The notes under the pieces are model-generated. The model ran no database searches and was not told where the DNA came from. It was given only the letters and a program-made list of their open reading frames with translations. Positions 27,297 to 35,095 of a stretch of 64,000 nucleotides of DNA are shown one piece after another (position 1 is the stretch's first letter; every line of letters starts with the position of its first letter). The stretch comes from Pseudomonadota bacterium. GTDB taxonomy: Bacteria > Pseudomonadota > Gammaproteobacteria > Steroidobacterales > Steroidobacteraceae. Both the position numbers and the translations under genes were made by a program. Location of the stretch: positions 7,124 to 71,123 of the forward strand of contig JAEYXD010000010.1 of assembly GCA_023428645.1 (NCBI GenBank). Direction: 5' to 3'.

Positions 27297-27550
27297 CATT
27301 TTTCAGGCTTTCTCTGCGTGCTAAGAGCGTCGAACGGATGCGACGCAACATTGCGACAGTCGCTCCAACGACGAATTTGTAACGCGAACATCAACGCGTT
27401 GCTGCGTACGGCAGTGCTCAAGAGCATGGCGCACGCACGATGCGCAGCGGTGCGCGAGCGTCGAGCGGCGTTGCGTCAAATTCGAATCCCGCCGCTGGCA
27501 CGCAGCTGCTATCGTCGAAATCAGCGCCAGATTCCCCTCCGGGAGGGGCC

Positions 27551-27748
27551 ATGACAGAGCTCGACGAGCAGGCGCGCGTTCTGGAGGAGTGGTTCCGCCT
27601 GCCCGTATCGCGTCGGCAGCATCCGACCGATGCGGTGGCATTCGCGTATCGCTTGCTTCAGGAGCGCCCGGAACTGTTTGCCGCCGCGACGCGCCACGAG
27701 CACATTGTCGCGTGGCTGCTACCGCATTTAGCCGACGAAAGCGCGTGA
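27551..27748 (+). CDS. Small conserved-looking protein of unknown function
   Basis: 65 aa with an exact-fit ribosome site (GGGAGGGG, 2-6 nt before ATG 27551). The predicted protein is acidic-helical (MTELDEQARVLEEWFRLPVS, then LLQERPELFAAATRHEHIVA), with no membrane segment or Cys. I do not recognise it. It converges on ppc with 1 bp between the two stops, so it is not in that operon. The region before it (27297-27550) shows no other gene. Confidence 0.6.
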   Translation: MTELDEQARVLEEWFRLPVSRRQHPTDAVAFAYRLLQERPELFAAATRHEHIVAWLLPHLADESA

Positions 27749-27749
27749 T

Positions 27750-30464
27750 TCACGCGCCCTGTAGCGCCTGGCTGATACCCGTGACGGAAGCCAGCAGCGC
27801 CGCGAGCAAGTCCTTGTCCTCGCGCCCACCGGCCCGCCAACGCTGCAGCAGATCGACTTGCACGAGATGCATCGGATCGATGTACGGGCTGCGCAGGCGA
27901 ATGGAGCGCTGAATCGTCGGCTCACCGTCCAGCAGTCGCGCACAGCCTTTCAACCGCAGCACGTACTCCTTCGTCAGCTCGTATTCCGCGCGCAACAGCG
28001 GCGTAAACCTGCGGTACTCAGGAGCGACGAGCGTGGCGTAGAACGCGGCGATGTCCAGGTCCGCCCGCGCCAGCGACAGTTCGATTTCATCGAGCAAATT
28101 CTCGAAGAAATACCAACCGCCATACATTTCGCGCAGCGTGTCGCAGCCGACGCTTGCACTCGCCTTCGCGAGTGCGCTGCCGGCGCCGAACCAGCCCGGC
28201 AGCATGTAGCGCGATTGCGACCACGCGTGCGTCCAGGGAATCGAACGCAGCGCGGCGACCCCGCTGCGCGCGACACGCGTCGACGGCCGCGAGCCGATCT
28301 GCATGCGCTCGATGATGTCGATCGGCGTCGCTTGCCTGAAGAACGCATAGAACTCCGGGTCCTCGTGCACGGTGGCGCGGTAGACGCGCGCGCTTTCCGC
28401 CGCCAGCGTCTCCATCACGTCCCGCCAGCCCGGTTCGACCCGTTCGGCTGGCATCACGCCGCTGCTCGCGAGCGACAGCGCATTGAACGCCTGCTCGAAG
28501 ATGCGCAGCGCGATCGGGCGGAGTCCGTATTTTTCCTTGATGAGCTCTCCGGCTTCGGTAATGCGCAGCCTGCCGCGGCGCGCATCATCGGGCCCCGTGC
28601 GCACGAGCACTTCCGTCCGCCCGCCGCCGCGATCGAGCCCGCCCGCCTGACCATGAAACAGCGTCAAGTCGATGTCGGCGCGCTTCGCCGCCGCCAGCAG
28701 CGCTTCTTGCGCGCGGCGCACCAACCACCGCGAGCGCATGAACCCCGTGTCCTTGTTGCTCGCCGAGTAGCCGATCATCACGTACTGGTGATTGCCTCGA
28801 TGCAGCAGATGACGGCGATACAGCGGCTCCGCAAGGAGCTGCTCGAAGACGTCGCCGCAGCGCTCCAGGGCCTCCGCCGATTCGAACAAGGGCGCGACGT
28901 CGACCGGCACATCGCCGGAGCGGCGATCGGCGGTATCGGCCCAGCGGGCGAGGACGAGCACCGACAGAATGTCATCGGCGCCGCGCGTGGAGCTCACGAC
29001 GTACGGACCGATCGCATCGGAGCCATAGCGGTGCCGGCAGTGCGCGAGCGCTTCGAACACCCATAGCGTGCGCTTGCCCGTCGCATCGAGAACCGTCGCG
29101 GGGCCTTCGTCCTTCGCGAGCACTTCACGCACGCGCGCCAGGCGTTCCGCGGCGGATTTGGTCTGCCACTCTGGATCGCCGAGCCCTTGACCGATCACGC
29201 CGCGATGAATGCTCGAGTTCTGGCGGATGTCCAATGTCGCGAGATGAAAGCCGAACGTGTGAATTCGCCGCAGCAAGCGTTTGACCTGGAACAGGCCCGC
29301 ATGCTCGCCCTTGTTCGCCGCCAGGCTGTGCGCCACGAGGTTCACGTCCTCGAGAAATTCCGTCGCGGACTCGTATTGGTGCTGCCGGCCTTCGTACGTC
29401 GATCGCAGCCGTTCCAGCACCTGCCCCAGGAACACGCGGTACGGCATGCGGTCGTGTCGCGCCGGGGTCAGTGTGTTCGCGCCGGGCAGCAGGACCATGT
29501 AGTGATCGATGCGCGCTTGCAGCTCGGGCGTGATCGCCACGCGCGTCGCGCTTTGCGACAACGCTTCCTGCAGCTGCTGGCACTCGAGAAAGTAGTTGTT
29601 GACGATGAGCTGGTGATGACGCGCGAGCGTCTCGCGAATGGTCTTCGCGTGTACGTCGGGATTGCCGTCCATGTCGCCGCCGACCCACGAACCGAAGCGC
29701 AGGATTTCGGGCAGCTCCATGCCTTGCGCATCGGGCCCGTAGACTTTCTCCAGCATCACGGCGACTTCCTCGTAGAAGACCGGCACGATCTGGAACAGGA
29801 TTTCGGCGATGAAGAACAGCACGTGCTCGCGCTCGTCCGCGACGGTGAGCCGCTCGCGCGAATTCTCGGCCGTCTGCCATCCCGAGGTGATCTCGGCGCG
29901 GACGCGTTGCCAGATCGTGCGCGTCTCCATTGCGTTCGGCGCGAGCCCCAGGCGGGCCAGCAGCAACTGCGCGACTTTTTGCTGCTTGCGCAGGAGCGTT
30001 CGCCGCGTGGATTCCGTCGGATGCGCGGTCAGCACCGGCTCGATCCACAGCTCGAGCAGGAGCCTGCGGACGTCGGCGAGCGTGAGGCCCTTCGATTTCA
30101 GCTTCACGAGCGCGTCCTCGATGCCGCTCGGCTGACTCGCGCCCTCGTTCATGTATTGGCGGCGGCGACGGATGCGATGCACCTTCTCCGCCATGTTCAC
30201 CATCTCGAACCAGGTGGAGAACGAGCGCACGAGATCGCGCGACAGGTCGGCGGAGATGCCGCGGATGATCTCCATCAGCTGCGCCGTACCCTCGGCTTCG
30301 CCCTCGCGCCGTGCGATCGCGGCGTGCCGGATCTTCTCGACGACTTCGAACAAGGCATCGCCGCCCTGCTCGCGAATCACCTCGCCCACGAGCGCGCCGA
30401 GCATGTGCACGTCTTCGCGCAACTCGGCGTCTTTAGCAGGAAAAAACAGGTCGTGGCGAGGCAT
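27750..30464 (-). CDS. ppc: Phosphoenolpyruvate carboxylase, unusual catalytic loop and C-terminus
   Basis: 904 aa, the length of Xanthomonas-type enzymes. The catalytic His is in VLTAHPTESTRR; GGDMDGNPDV and IGYSASNKDTG are present. The mobile catalytic loop, normally FHGRGGSxxRGGG, reads FHGQAGGLDRGGGRT: the first Arg is Gln, the second is kept. The conserved C-terminal NTG is missing; the protein ends SQALQGA. It should convert PEP and bicarbonate to oxaloacetate to refill the TCA cycle, but these changes could lower activity. Identity as a family member is firm. Confidence 0.93.
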   Translation of the reverse strand: MPRHDLFFPAKDAELREDVHMLGALVGEVIREQGGDALFEVVEKIRHAAIARREGEAEGTAQLMEIIRGISADLSRDLVRSFSTWFEMVNMAEKVHRIRRRRQYMNEGASQPSGIEDALVKLKSKGLTLADVRRLLLELWIEPVLTAHPTESTRRTLLRKQQKVAQLLLARLGLAPNAMETRTIWQRVRAEITSGWQTAENSRERLTVADEREHVLFFIAEILFQIVPVFYEEVAVMLEKVYGPDAQGMELPEILRFGSWVGGDMDGNPDVHAKTIRETLARHHQLIVNNYFLECQQLQEALSQSATRVAITPELQARIDHYMVLLPGANTLTPARHDRMPYRVFLGQVLERLRSTYEGRQHQYESATEFLEDVNLVAHSLAANKGEHAGLFQVKRLLRRIHTFGFHLATLDIRQNSSIHRGVIGQGLGDPEWQTKSAAERLARVREVLAKDEGPATVLDATGKRTLWVFEALAHCRHRYGSDAIGPYVVSSTRGADDILSVLVLARWADTADRRSGDVPVDVAPLFESAEALERCGDVFEQLLAEPLYRRHLLHRGNHQYVMIGYSASNKDTGFMRSRWLVRRAQEALLAAAKRADIDLTLFHGQAGGLDRGGGRTEVLVRTGPDDARRGRLRITEAGELIKEKYGLRPIALRIFEQAFNALSLASSGVMPAERVEPGWRDVMETLAAESARVYRATVHEDPEFYAFFRQATPIDIIERMQIGSRPSTRVARSGVAALRSIPWTHAWSQSRYMLPGWFGAGSALAKASASVGCDTLREMYGGWYFFENLLDEIELSLARADLDIAAFYATLVAPEYRRFTPLLRAEYELTKEYVLRLKGCARLLDGEPTIQRSIRLRSPYIDPMHLVQVDLLQRWRAGGREDKDLLAALLASVTGISQALQGA

Positions 30465-30556
30465 GAAGAGAGGGTCCGGCCGCGCAGTGCACGGCGCTAA
30501 CCATTAGCGGAAAGGCGCGGAGTCTACCCCCAAACAACAAGGCTTCAACCGACTCC

Positions 30557-30580
30557 CCCTCCCCCGCTTGCGGGGGAGGG
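30557..30580. repeat. REP-like GC hairpin, copy 2
   Basis: Arms CCCTCCCCCGC (30557-30567) and GCGGGGGAGGG (30570-30580) are identical to those at 19962-19987, with a 2-nt loop. It lies between the small gene ending at 30647 and ppc, followed by a G-rich tail (ctaggggtgggggcc). It is probably a mobile or passive REP-type intergenic repeat. Confidence 0.75.
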
Positions 30581-30646
30581 CTAGGGGTGGGGGCCTCTTC
30601 GTCCAGGAAATCCGTAAATTTCAGGGGAAAACGCGGCTCTCCCGCC

Positions 30647-30976
30647 CTAGGCCGTCGCCTGAATCGTGCGAGCGTAGGCGGCGTGTAAGAGCGCCTCGAT
30701 CGTCTTTTCCGCGCGGGGCGCGAGCAGCAGCCGCAGGGTGACGTCGTCGGCGGGTCGGGCCGGATCGTCGATCAGCACCTGCTCGATGAAGCGCGTGATC
30801 CGATGCTGGATCTCGTTGATGAAGCGCAGCTTCGGGGCATCGATGTCCTGATCGCCCGTTGGGCTGTAGAAATTCCGCGCCTCGAGCGTCAGCTCGTACA
30901 TGAACCGCGCCAGGAAGCGCGACTGTTCGAGCGCCGACAGATCCCTGAAATGCTGGATTTCCGAGTCGATGTTCAT
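30647..30976 (-). CDS. Small helical protein of unknown function
   Basis: 109 aa from ATG 30976, which has GGGAGGT 5 nt upstream; the frame extends to 31024 without a better site. The sequence is helical and charged: MNIDSEIQHFRDLSALEQSR, then EARNFYSPTGDQDIDAPKLR and EIQHRITRFIEQVL. There is no signal peptide, membrane segment or metal motif. I do not recognise the family. It lies between the AgmX-like gene and ppc on the same strand, 147 bp beyond the former, so it may have its own promoter. Confidence 0.75.
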   Translation of the reverse strand: MNIDSEIQHFRDLSALEQSRFLARFMYELTLEARNFYSPTGDQDIDAPKLRFINEIQHRITRFIEQVLIDDPARPADDVTLRLLLAPRAEKTIEALLHAAYARTIQATA

Positions 30977-31123
30977 GCCGACCTCCCGGACTCGATCATT
31001 GCGGGGATCCTTTTCGGACTGCAACCAAGAGCCGTCAAACGGATACCGGCAGCGGATGGACGGCGGCCTTGCGCATTCTGTCGCATGGCGAAGGCCGCCA
31101 TGCGAGGAAGGCCGCCCCGCGGG

Positions 31124-32047
31124 TCATGAAGGGAAGAAGTCGATCGGCTTCGTCACGGTGATCGAGCCGACGTCCTTCGCCTCGAAACGGAACTGCTTGA
31201 TGCGAGCGACGAGACGGCGTTCGAGCTCGGGATCGTTGAGCTCGCTGGACACGACTTCGCAGCGCGTGATCGAGCCGTCCGGCCCGATCGTCAGCTCGAG
31301 CACGAGCTTGCCGCGCAAATCCGGCTTCTCGCGCAGGGCGCGGGTGTAGATCGAATGGATCGCACCCTTGTTGCGGTCGAAGATCAGCGCAATCTCCTCT
31401 TCGCTGCGCGTCGCCTTGTTGCTGCCGGCGCCGCGACGCACGCCGTCCTCGGCCTGCTTCTCCAACACCGCGGAAGTCACCTGCGTCGTGTTGTGACCGC
31501 TCAGGGAACCGGCACCGCTGCCGTAACCTCGGCTCAATGCGGCCGTGTTGATGCCGCCGCTGCTCGCGCCGACTTTCGATGTCAGCAGCGAACGCTCCGA
31601 GCTCGTCTGCTCGCCGACCTTGCCCGTGAGATTGCTCGCCTGCGCGGCCTTCTCCAGCACGGCGTTGTCGCGCAGGTCCGCGAGCTGATCCTGCAGCTTG
31701 AGCAAGCCGGACTGCTGCGCCTTCTCGCGCGCATCCGCCACTTTCGGCTGCGGCTTCGGCTCGGGTTTCGGCTCGACCTTCAGCGGCTCGGGCGGCTTTT
31801 CTTCCACTTTCGGCGGCGGCGGTGGGGGCGGCGGCGCCTGCCTCTCGATGACGAGCCGCACGATTCGATCGGGAATCTCAGGTCCCTGAACCTGCGTCTT
31901 GTCCGGCACCGGCAGCAGCGGGATCGACACGGCGCAGACGGCGAAGATCGCGAACGCGATCGTCATGATCTTGCGGAAGCGCGCCTCGATCTCCTCGGTC
32001 GGCGACCAGGGCAGTTCGTATTGGCGATAGAACGGTGCGAGTGTCAT
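31124..32047 (-). CDS. TonB-like energy transducer with AgmX/PglI C-terminal domain
   Basis: 307 aa. One membrane segment at ~27-47 (IMTIAFAIFAVCAVSIPLL), a Pro/Lys-rich periplasmic spacer (APPPPPPPPKVEEKPPEPLK), a helical middle and a C-terminal domain (LRGKLVLELTIGPDGSITRC to TKPIDFFPS). This end matches the AgmX/PglI-type TonB-C-like domain known from Myxococcus gliding and many gammaproteobacterial ExbBD loci. It would use proton-motive force from the adjacent ExbB-ExbD to drive a periplasmic or outer-membrane partner. It is the last gene of the ten-gene run. Confidence 0.85.
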   Translation of the reverse strand: MTLAPFYRQYELPWSPTEEIEARFRKIMTIAFAIFAVCAVSIPLLPVPDKTQVQGPEIPDRIVRLVIERQAPPPPPPPPKVEEKPPEPLKVEPKPEPKPQPKVADAREKAQQSGLLKLQDQLADLRDNAVLEKAAQASNLTGKVGEQTSSERSLLTSKVGASSGGINTAALSRGYGSGAGSLSGHNTTQVTSAVLEKQAEDGVRRGAGSNKATRSEEEIALIFDRNKGAIHSIYTRALREKPDLRGKLVLELTIGPDGSITRCEVVSSELNDPELERRLVARIKQFRFEAKDVGSITVTKPIDFFPS

Positions 32048-32060
32048 GCGCTGCGCTCCG

Positions 32061-32648
32061 TCATCGTGTCAATTGCGCCGTGCGCGCGGGCAGGCGCGGC
32101 TGCGCCGTTGCGCTGGCGGTGACCGGCGTGGCGCTGAGCGCCGGCGCCGATTGCTGCAGATCGCTCTCCACGACGGCGAGCGAGACCTTGCCGTACTCCG
32201 CATCGGTGCACGTCGCCATGACCTTGCGCAGCACGCTGTAAGGCGTCGTGCGATCGCCGAGGATCGTCACCTCGCGATCCTTGATGTCCTGTTTGGCCGC
32301 ATCCTGCAGCACCGTATCCGCCTGCGCTTGCAGCGCTGCCTTCAGCGGTTGGATGACCGGGTCCGTCGCGTTCGCGACTTCCTCGACGGTCGCGACCAGG
32401 CGTCCATCGACGAGCACCTCGCCCTTCGTGATCATGACGACGACGCTCGGCCGCGGCTTCTTGTCCGCGATCGATTCCGGAATGGAGATGTTCTTCGTGT
32501 TCGGCAGCAGCTCGACGTCCGAGGTGTGCACGAGCAGGAACACGACGAGGATCATCAGCATGTCGATGAACGGCACGAGCGTCATGTGATTCGCGCCGTG
32601 CGCCGCATGCCCGCGCTTGCGATGCCGCTTGATGCGATAGGACTTCAT
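32061..32648 (-). CDS. exbD: ExbD/TolR-type biopolymer transport protein, second copy
   Basis: 195 aa. A single membrane segment, MTLVPFIDMLMILVVFLLVH, holds the proton-path Asp. A periplasmic domain and a long Ala/Ser/Pro-rich tail follow; the tail is absent from the first ExbD. The ATG at 32648 overlaps the stop of the first exbD (ATGA). Two different ExbD proteins with one ExbB is the usual arrangement in AgmX-type loci, suggesting a mixed ExbD dimer in the pentameric ExbB channel. Confidence 0.9.
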   Translation of the reverse strand: MKSYRIKRHRKRGHAAHGANHMTLVPFIDMLMILVVFLLVHTSDVELLPNTKNISIPESIADKKPRPSVVVMITKGEVLVDGRLVATVEEVANATDPVIQPLKAALQAQADTVLQDAAKQDIKDREVTILGDRTTPYSVLRKVMATCTDAEYGKVSLAVVESDLQQSAPALSATPVTASATAQPRLPARTAQLTR

Positions 32649-33148
32649 GTCGGCGCGTCTCCCACGGAGACGTCCGGGAACAGCTCTCCCATGCCCCACT
32701 GCGAGCCGGGCACCTGGAACACGCGCACGGTGTCCATGACCTTCACGAGCGTCTCATATTGAATGTCCTGCTCGAGAAGGATCGTCGCGTCCGTCTTCTC
32801 GGGATACTTCGACTTCACGAGTTGCAGGTACTCGGACAGTGCCTTGAGATCGTACGACTCGCCCGCGAGCGGCACCGTGCGCAGCACGCCGGTGCCGCGG
32901 TCGGAAACCTCGATGCCCGTCTTGCGGATGATGACTTCGAGATTCAGCCCCTGCGGCAGGTCGGGCACCGCGGCGTCCGCGCCCGGCAAGTTCAGCTCGA
33001 GGATGTTCGTCTTCGTGAACACCGCGCTGAAGATCAGGAAGAACACGAGGATGATCATCATGTCGACCATCGGGACGACATTGATCTCGTGCCGCCCGCG
33101 ATAGCGCGCGTGATTGCGCCGTACGCGGCCCGCGACTTTGGAAGCCAT
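32645..33148 (-). CDS. exbD: ExbD/TolR-type biopolymer transport protein, first copy
   Basis: 167 aa. A basic cytoplasmic head precedes the membrane segment NVVPMVDMMIILVFFLIFSA with the conserved Asp. The periplasmic domain ends in the typical IQYETLVKVMDTVRVF helix. It works with ExbB to harvest the proton gradient for the AgmX-like transducer. It starts 30 bp after exbB and overlaps the second exbD by 4 bp. Confidence 0.93.
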   Translation of the reverse strand: MASKVAGRVRRNHARYRGRHEINVVPMVDMMIILVFFLIFSAVFTKTNILELNLPGADAAVPDLPQGLNLEVIIRKTGIEVSDRGTGVLRTVPLAGESYDLKALSEYLQLVKSKYPEKTDATILLEQDIQYETLVKVMDTVRVFQVPGSQWGMGELFPDVSVGDAPT

Positions 33149-33178
33149 GGTTGAGCCCTGTGTCGCTAGGTGAGGCGA

Positions 33179-33874
33179 TCAGGCCATGCCGTGCGCAGGA
33201 CGGCCCCGCGGCGCAACGGCGGCGGGCTCGCTGTCGGCCTCCTGCCGGCGCTCGACGACCGAGTTCAGGAATTTCACGTTCGCGATTTCGAGGCTGTCGA
33301 TCAGCTTCGTCGTCTTCGCTTCCAGGAACATGTGCGCGAGCAGCAGCGTGATCGCAACGAACAAGCCCGAAGCCGTGTTGTTCATGGCGACCGAAATGCT
33401 CGCGGCCAGCAAGCTGGCCTTCTCCGCCGGATTCGCGGTCGCGATCGAGGCGAACGCCGCGATCAGGCCGATGACCGTGCCCAACAGACCGACGAGCATG
33501 CCGATGTTCGCGAGCGCCTGCAGATACGGCGTGCGCTTCTCGATGCGCGGGATCACTTCGAGCAGGCTTTCGTCCATGGCCTTTTCGATGTCGTCGCGCC
33601 GGCGCGCGCCGGCGATGCGGGCGATGCCGTAGTTCAGCGCCGTGGCGATCGATGCGCTGGACTGCTGAGTGATCGCGACGACCTGCTTGAAGTTGCCGTT
33701 CGCGATCAGCGGCGCGACCTGATTCCACACGCGCCGATTGCTCGTCGTCTCGGCGGTCAAGAAGATGAAGCGCTCGATCGCGATGCCGACACCGACGACG
33801 AAGATCGCGACGAGCAGATACAGAAAGGGACCGCCTTCCTGAAAGAAGTTGATCACGTAGTCAAAGAAGCTCAT
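33179..33874 (-). CDS. exbB: ExbB/MotA/TolQ proton channel protein
   Basis: 231 aa with three membrane segments: ~15-35 (PFLYLLVAIFVVGVGIAIER), ~122-143 (LANIGMLVGLLGTVIGLIAA) and ~160-180 (ISVAMNNTASGLFVAITLLL). The second and third carry the TolQ/ExbB signature. It forms the pentameric proton channel around ExbD. An AGGAG ribosome site precedes the ATG. The 84-bp gap before it is the longest inside the ten-gene run, so an extra promoter may sit there. Confidence 0.94.
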   Translation of the reverse strand: MSFFDYVINFFQEGGPFLYLLVAIFVVGVGIAIERFIFLTAETTSNRRVWNQVAPLIANGNFKQVVAITQQSSASIATALNYGIARIAGARRRDDIEKAMDESLLEVIPRIEKRTPYLQALANIGMLVGLLGTVIGLIAAFASIATANPAEKASLLAASISVAMNNTASGLFVAITLLLAHMFLEAKTTKLIDSLEIANVKFLNSVVERRQEADSEPAAVAPRGRPAHGMA

Positions 33875-33958
33875 CGACTTGACTCCTATTCAAGCTTGGG
33901 CGGTGCGAGTTACGCGCGGTGGACAAAGTTGCGTGACATAAACAGTGAATACTGCGAC

Positions 33959-34360
33959 CTACTTCTCAGGTCGTGCAGCAGGCGAGGCGGCTGGCGCGTC
34001 GTCGCCAGCCACCGCCTCGTAATAGGTCACTTCTCGACGAAAAACGTCACGATCGACTGGCGTCAGAACTTCGTCGAGCAGGGAGTTGAAGGGCTGCGCC
34101 GGCAGATCGCCGAGATCCGCCTTTTTCCACGGCACGATGTAGAGCACCTTCGGCAGCTCGCGATTGCCCGTCACGACCGTCGTGTCGAGATCGAGACGAT
34201 CGGCGCGCGCCGTCTGGCGGACGGCGGGGTTCGCGTCGGTCGCCGGTGCGGCAGGCGCAGCCGTCGCGGTGTTCTCTCCAACGGGCGGCGCGGGCTCGGC
34301 GGCGAAGGCGCTGCACGCCACGCTGATGCCGATCAAAACAGCCAGTCGTGTCACGCTCAT
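33959..34360 (-). CDS. Small secreted protein of the ExbBD/TPR locus
   Basis: 133 aa with a Sec signal peptide (MSVTRLAVLIGISVACSAFA). A low-complexity Ala/Pro/Thr segment follows, then a compact region TTVVTGNRELPKVLYIVPWK and a charged C-terminus. I do not recognise the domain. It overlaps the upstream TPR lipoprotein gene by 4 bp (ATGA at 34360) and lies just before exbB, so it is probably a periplasmic component of the same machine. Confidence 0.75.
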   Translation of the reverse strand: MSVTRLAVLIGISVACSAFAAEPAPPVGENTATAAPAAPATDANPAVRQTARADRLDLDTTVVTGNRELPKVLYIVPWKKADLGDLPAQPFNSLLDEVLTPVDRDVFRREVTYYEAVAGDDAPAASPAARPEK

Positions 34361-35094
34361 GACCCTGCTCCCGTGGCGCGCTGCGCGCTCTCGAGGCGCA
34401 CCTTCAATTCCTTCACCCACGCGCCGACCCTTTCGTCGGGCGCGGACGTCAATGCCAGATAGCGTTCGAACGCTTCGAGCGCGCGTTGCGGCTGCTGCAG
34501 GTACAGATCACACAGCACGCCGAGATTCAGATGCGCGTTCGCGTAGTTCGGGTCGATCTGCACCGCCCGCGTATACGCCTGCTCCGCGGCATCGAACCGA
34601 CCCTGCCGGCGGTACACGATGCCAAGCTGGTTGTGCGCGGCGGCGTTGTCGGGCTTGCGCTCGATCGCCGACTTCAAGCTCTGCTCCGCCTCCGGGAGCT
34701 TGCCCGCCTTGGCTTGCAGAATCGCGAGATTGACGAGCGGCCCGGAATACGACGGATAGGCAGTGCTCAATGCACGAAACGCCTGTTCGGCTGCATCGAC
34801 ATTGCCGGCGGTCAACATCGCCACGGCATTGTCGAACTGTTGCACCGCTTCAGGCGTCAGCGGCGGCTCGGCGATGGCGGGCCCGCCGGGCGTCGCCTGT
34901 GCAGTCGGCGCCGTGCTCGACGATGCGACCTCGCGCGCGGCGGGTGCGCCTTCGAGCGGATACGTCTGCGCGCCCGCCGGCTCGGACTGCGCGGGCGGAG
35001 CGGGCTGCCTCGCGCTCGATTCGGGCCGCGGGCCGCTCGAGCCGCACGCGGTCAGCGTCAGAATGATCGCGGCGCATGGCGCCTGCCGCAGCAT
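34357..35094 (-). CDS. TPR lipoprotein
   Basis: 245 aa. The lipoprotein signal ends LTLTACGSS with Cys at residue ~17. A Pro/Ala-rich linker leads to about four TPR units from ~100, including AAHNQLGIVYRRQGRFDAAE and YANAHLNLGVLCDLYLQQPQ. TPR arrays hold protein partners, so it likely scaffolds the complex at the inner face of the outer membrane. The start at 35094 is 1 bp from the stop of the larger TPR gene; the frame opens earlier at 35124 but that would spoil the signal. Confidence 0.85.
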   Translation of the reverse strand: MLRQAPCAAIILTLTACGSSGPRPESSARQPAPPAQSEPAGAQTYPLEGAPAAREVASSSTAPTAQATPGGPAIAEPPLTPEAVQQFDNAVAMLTAGNVDAAEQAFRALSTAYPSYSGPLVNLAILQAKAGKLPEAEQSLKSAIERKPDNAAAHNQLGIVYRRQGRFDAAEQAYTRAVQIDPNYANAHLNLGVLCDLYLQQPQRALEAFERYLALTSAPDERVGAWVKELKVRLESAQRATGAGS

Positions 35095-35095
35095 G

